Shown in pieces: positions 4,109-7,545 of a DNA stretch of 7,545 bases. Each line of letters starts with the position of its first letter. Within the stretch, counting starts at the first letter, position 1. Below the pieces are notes generated by a model. That model had not been told where the DNA came from. It saw only the letters and a list, made by a program, of their open reading frames with translations, and did not search any database. The position numbers were made by a program, and so were the translations under genes. The DNA lies in contig JAIFMA010000243.1 in NCBI GenBank assembly GCA_020048795.1, forward strand, positions 1-7,545, written 5' to 3'. This DNA comes from Rhodoferax sp. Lineage in GTDB: Bacteria > Pseudomonadota > Gammaproteobacteria > Burkholderiales > Burkholderiaceae_C.

Positions 4109-6343
4109 ATGACTGACAACACCCCGGTTGCACCTGACGCGCCAGCGCCCAAGGCGGTGAAAAATCCATGGGTCGGCGACATCTGGGGTGGCCTGGCGGC
4201 CATGTTGGTGGCCTTGCCGTCAGCGATTGCCTTTGGGGTGACCATTTTTGCCCCGCTGGGTGGCACACTGGCGGCGCAAGGTGCCATGGCCGGTATTCTG
4301 GGTGCCACCGCGCTGGGCCTGGTGGCGCCGGCTTTTGGTGGTAGCCAGCGCCTGATCTCCGCGCCTTGCGCTCCGGCGGCGGCGGTGCTTTCCGCACTGG
4401 CGATCAGTTTCACGCAACAGGGCATCACGGCACCGGCGGTGGTGTTGATGCTGGCGCTGATCGGTTTGCTGTCGGGTGGCATCCAGATCGGACTGGGTCT
4501 GGTCGGGGTGGGGCGCCTGATCAAATTCATTCCGTTTCCCGTGGTCAGCGGTTACCTCAGCGGTGTCGGCCTGATCATCATTGGTAGCCAGATTCCCAAA
4601 TGGCTGGGGGCACCCAGCGGTACCGAATGGGTCAGGGCCGTGCTGTCGCCCTCGTTGTGGGCCTGGCAAAGCCTGGTGGTTGGCACGGTGGTCATGGCCA
4701 CCATGTTGCTCACGCCCAAACTGACCCGCGCGGTGCCGGCGGCGATCGTGGCGCTGCTGGCCGGCGTTGGCTGCTATCTGGCGCTGGGTCTGGTCAACCC
4801 GGCGCTGCTGAGCACGGTCAACAATCCGCTGCTGATCGGCTCGCTTGGGGTGGGCGATGTCAGCTTGCTGGAGTCAGCCCGCGAGCAATGGCTGGCGCTG
4901 CGCAACCTGGGGCTTGAGGCCGTGGTCAAGGTGCTGGTACCCGCCCTGACACTGGCGGTGTTGCTGTCCATTGACACCCTGAAAACCTGTGTCGTGATTG
5001 ATGCCATGACCAACACCAGCCATGACTCCAACCGCGAGCTGATCGGCCAGGGCTTGGGCAATATCGCCTCGGCGGTGATTGGCGGCGTGCCAGGCGCGGG
5101 CACCATGGGTGCCTCGCTGGTCAATCTTTCGAGTGGCGGTACCACCCGGCGCAGCGGACTGCTGGCTGGCGGCTTTTCGCTGTTGGCGTTTTTGTTGTTG
5201 TCGCCCCTGATTGCCTGGGTCCCGGTGGCCGCGCTGGCAGCGATTTTGATGGTGATCGGTGCGCGCATGATCGACCGCCACAGCCTGCAGTTCTTCTACA
5301 GCCGGGCAACCCGGCTCGACTTCCTGGTGATCTTGTCGGTGATTCTGGTGGCACTGTTTGGCAATTTGATTGCCGCCTCAGGTGTCGGTGTGGCGCTGGC
5401 GATTTTGCTGTTTATCCGCGAGCAGACCAAGAGCTCGGTGATCCACAGACGGATGGAGGGCAGCCAGATGTTTTCGAAAAACTCCCGCTTTGGCAAAGAT
5501 CCGGCCAGCCTCGAGTCCGGCTTTCCATCGATGGTTGTTTTTGAACTACAGGGCAGCCTGTTTTTTGGCACGGCCAATCAGTTGCACCAGGCGCTGGAAC
5601 CCGAAACAGCCACCCATCAATTCGTCATTTTGAGCATGCGCCGGGTGCAGTCGCTTGATGTCACGGCCACCCATGTGCTGGAGCAGATCAAAGACCGGCT
5701 GGAAGAGCACGACGGTTACCTGGTGTTTTGTGACATCCCCAAGGGTTTGCCCAGCGGGCTGAAGATGAAACGTTTCCTGAAAGAGACCGGGGTGGTGCAC
5801 CGCAACAGCAAGGCCTTCGCCTTTCGTGAGCTCGACGAAGCACTGGAGTGGGTCGAAGCCCAGCACTCGCCAAACGCACAGCCGGAACCGATCGAGGCAC
5901 AAGCGCTGATGTTGTGCGATCTGCCCCTGCTGGCGGGGCAGCCGGCCGCAGCACTGGCAGCACTTGAGGCAGCGGTAGAGCCACGCAGCATCAAGGCTGG
6001 CAAAAAAGTCTTCAAGGCCGGCGTGGCCGACAGCGAGCTGTTCATCGTACGCCGCGGCAGCGTCAAGATCACCTTGCCACTGCACAAGAAGGACAATTAC
6101 CACCTGTCCACCGCCGGGCCCGGCACCATCATCGGTGCCATGGGTTTTCTCGACCCCGAAGGCCATAGCGGCAATGCGGTGGCACTGACCGATACCGAGG
6201 TTTATGCCCTGTCGCGCGAGGGCTTCAACAAGCTGGCTGAACAGCACAGCGCCCTGGCCTTGGTGATTTTGCAGGCGGTGGCGCGCAATTTGTCGAACCG
6301 GCTGCACATCACGATTGCCGAGTTGCAGGCCTTGCGGGGATGA
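4109..6343 (+). CDS. SulP-family anion transporter with STAS and cyclic-nucleotide-binding domains
   Basis: The 744-residue protein has three parts. Residues about 22-437 are a SulP/SLC26 membrane domain (FGVTIFAPLG, PFPVVSGYLSGVG, NRELIGQGLGNIASAVIGG and the Gly-rich VPGAGTMG). A STAS domain follows at about 472-585 (SLDVTATHVLEQI), and a cyclic-nucleotide-binding fold at about 608-738 (FKAGVADSELFIVRRGSVKI). SulP proteins move sulfate, bicarbonate or organic anions across the inner membrane; STAS domains regulate them. The substrate is not decidable. In the nucleotide-binding cassette (IGAMGFLDPEGHSGNAVA, 675-692) the usual Glu is Ala677 and the usual Arg is His686, so cAMP binding is doubtful. 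The ATG at 4109 is chosen over the TTG at 4055 because the conserved part starts after it. The Shine-Dalgarno site is weak. No sulfur-assimilation genes adjoin. Confidence 0.92.
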   Translation: MTDNTPVAPDAPAPKAVKNPWVGDIWGGLAAMLVALPSAIAFGVTIFAPLGGTLAAQGAMAGILGATALGLVAPAFGGSQRLISAPCAPAAAVLSALAISFTQQGITAPAVVLMLALIGLLSGGIQIGLGLVGVGRLIKFIPFPVVSGYLSGVGLIIIGSQIPKWLGAPSGTEWVRAVLSPSLWAWQSLVVGTVVMATMLLTPKLTRAVPAAIVALLAGVGCYLALGLVNPALLSTVNNPLLIGSLGVGDVSLLESAREQWLALRNLGLEAVVKVLVPALTLAVLLSIDTLKTCVVIDAMTNTSHDSNRELIGQGLGNIASAVIGGVPGAGTMGASLVNLSSGGTTRRSGLLAGGFSLLAFLLLSPLIAWVPVAALAAILMVIGARMIDRHSLQFFYSRATRLDFLVILSVILVALFGNLIAASGVGVALAILLFIREQTKSSVIHRRMEGSQMFSKNSRFGKDPASLESGFPSMVVFELQGSLFFGTANQLHQALEPETATHQFVILSMRRVQSLDVTATHVLEQIKDRLEEHDGYLVFCDIPKGLPSGLKMKRFLKETGVVHRNSKAFAFRELDEALEWVEAQHSPNAQPEPIEAQALMLCDLPLLAGQPAAALAALEAAVEPRSIKAGKKVFKAGVADSELFIVRRGSVKITLPLHKKDNYHLSTAGPGTIIGAMGFLDPEGHSGNAVALTDTEVYALSREGFNKLAEQHSALALVILQAVARNLSNRLHITIAELQALRG

Positions 6344-6635
6344 ATATCGGTTGCAAGCGCTGATGGGTCGGCCAGGTCAGCGCAAGGCGAAGCAACAACG
6401 CCAGACCGGAAAAGACGCGATGCCATGTCATCGTTATGATGAAACGCACTACGAGGTACCACAAGTGCTCACAAATTTTTGTGTCCTGGTCAGGGTTTTC
6501 CTGACTCCAGAGAACAGGCTTTGGTGACAAGCTATGTTGTTTGTCAGGCAATTGCCAAAACTCGCCAAGGGGGGTGCCGTTGCTTGATTGCAAGGCGGGG
6601 CGTTTCCGAAATATCCATCAGTCGAAGGACTCAAC
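6344..6635. other. Intergenic region upstream of the chemoreceptor
   Basis: 292 bp with no supportable gene. It contains CACAAA/TTTGTG (6470-6483, 2-base centre) and GTCAGG/CCTGAC (6489-6505, 5-base loop). The latter extends with CTGG/CCAG across a bulge but has no following T-run, so a terminator for sulP is not established. The AAGGA ribosome binding site of the chemoreceptor is at 6625-6629. I looked for a flagellar sigma-28 promoter (TAAA-N15-GCCGATAA) and found no good match. Confidence 0.5.
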
Positions 6636-7545
6636 ATGTTTAATCTGTCTTCCATGCCGGTCGGCCGCCGTCTGGCCCTGCTGACGCTGAGTGCGGTGCT
6701 TGGCATCAAAACGGCGTCAAGCAGTTGGTTGAAATTGGCTATGACATGCTGGTGCACTCCCAGAAAATGGTGACTGATGGCAAGGTATCTGAGGCCGATG
6801 CCAAACAGCGGGCCATGTCGGTCATCGGTGCCCTGCGTTACGGTAATGGTGAGTATTTCTGGATCAATGACATGCATCCCAAAATGGTGATGCATCCGAT
6901 CAAGCCCGAACTTGATGGCAAAGACCTGACTGAAAACAAGGACCCGGACGGCAAACATTTGTTTATCGAAATGGTCAAAGCGGTCAAAACCAGCAGCACA
7001 GGCAGCGGCTATGTACCCTACATGTGGCCCAAGCCCGGCCAGCCTGACCCCGTGCCAAAAATTTCCTACGTCAAGGGTTTCGCGCCCTGGGGCTGGATCA
7101 TCGGCTCGGGCGTTTATATTGATACGGTCGATGCGGTCATGGTGCAGCGGGCGCTTGGTTTTGCCGTTGGCACGCTGATCCTGGTGGCCGCCATGCTGGC
7201 GATTGGTTTTCTGATCTCACGCGGCATTCTGCGCCAGCTCGGTGGTGAACCAACTTATGCCGCCGAGATCACGCAAAGCATTGCTGATGGCGACCTGTCG
7301 GTGGCCATTGTCATCAAGCACCCCGACCAAGCCGGCCTGCTACAGGCCATTGCCGTGATGCGCGACAAATTCGCCCGCATTGTCGGCCAGGTGCGCCAGG
7401 GCTCAGAAGGGGTGGCCACCGCCAGCGCCGAAATAGCCCAGGGCAACAACGACCTGTCGGCGCGCACCGAAAGCCAGGCCAGTGCGCTGCAACAAACCGC
7501 TGCCAGCATGGAGCAGCTCAGTGCCACCGTCAAGCAAAACGCCGA
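6636..7545 (+). pseudogene. Methyl-accepting chemotaxis protein, frame-disrupted near the N-terminus and cut by the window end
   Basis: The gene opens well: AAGGA six bases before the ATG, then a basic N-terminus and half a membrane helix (MPVGRRLALLTLSAVLGI). At about 6707 the frame breaks. The start frame runs into TGA at 6771-6773, while the receptor continues in another frame from about 6707 (QNGVKQLVEIGYDML) to the window end. The body has a periplasmic single Cache domain (NGEYFWINDMHPKMVMHP, GWIIGSGVYIDTV), a second membrane helix (about 7151-7225), a HAMP domain (about 7226-7385) and the start of the methylated signalling helix (DLSARTESQASALQQTAASMEQL). Such receptors normally have a full first helix and linker here, so roughly 20-25 residues appear lost. 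The body frame has a stop at 6641-6643 and no ATG before 6746, so any product would lack the first helix. A sequencing or assembly deletion is the alternative. Confidence 0.75.

Noticed and set aside
3718..4530. Long minus-strand reading frame of 270 codons across the intergenic region and into sulP
   Set aside because: It is rich in Pro, Ala, Arg and Ser with no domain pattern, and it is antisense to the well-supported SulP N-terminus and crosses two repeats.
5546..6307. Minus-strand reading frame of 253 codons opposite the STAS/CNB part of SulP
   Set aside because: It has no recognisable domain and the sense strand is clearly coding.
6700..6715. Programmed ribosomal frameshift in the chemoreceptor
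   Set aside because: A frameshift would not restore the missing half of the first membrane helix and linker, and no strong slippery heptamer with a following structure is evident.
1..7545. CRISPR array, tRNA, rRNA, transposase or prophage genes
   Set aside because: I saw no regularly spaced repeat series, no cloverleaf-like or rRNA-like sequence, and no integrase or transposase motifs on either strand.

Overview
The window (about 60% G+C by eye) looks like a chromosomal stretch of a betaproteobacterium, most likely Comamonadaceae of the Rhodoferax/Polaromonas type. The grounds are the style of the chemoreceptor and SulP proteins and two copies of a short interspersed repeat (CAATAGCT...GCTACAG) that I associate from memory with this family. 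No database was consulted.

Layout: (1) 1-153, plus strand, is the last 50 codons of an ABC-transporter permease of the nitrate/sulfonate/taurine type. (2) Convergent to it, on the minus strand, is a VapBC-type toxin-antitoxin pair (antitoxin 629-877, PIN toxin 205-636, 8-nt overlap). It is preceded by an AT-rich control region with two near-identical 15-bp direct repeats one 20-bp period apart. (3) 991-3731, also minus, is a likely co-oriented group read in the order FmdB-type zinc ribbon, EamA/DMT-family exporter, M20 metallopeptidase. The peptidase has all its metal-binding motifs but carries a copy of the interspersed repeat inside its coding sequence, read in frame as a loop insertion. 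(4) 3732-4108 is a divergent intergenic region with a second repeat copy, a GC-rich REP-like palindrome and two inverted repeats in front of the next gene. (5) 4109-6343, plus, encodes a 744-residue SulP anion transporter with a STAS domain and a C-terminal cyclic-nucleotide-binding fold whose phosphate-binding cassette lacks the usual Glu and Arg. (6) 6344-6635 is non-coding with two small inverted repeats. (7) 6636 to the window end is a methyl-accepting chemotaxis protein gene whose start and ribosome binding site are intact. An internal deletion with a frameshift has removed the rest of its first membrane helix, so as written it is a pseudogene. It also runs off the window.

The genes do not form one pathway. 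VapBC is a self-contained module, the FmdB/EamA/M20 group could be one transcription unit, and SulP and the chemoreceptor stand alone. I see no phage, transposase, CRISPR array, tRNA or rRNA. The points most worth a second look are the translated repeat in the peptidase, the broken chemoreceptor, the degenerate nucleotide-binding domain on SulP, and the paired sites in front of vapBC and sulP.
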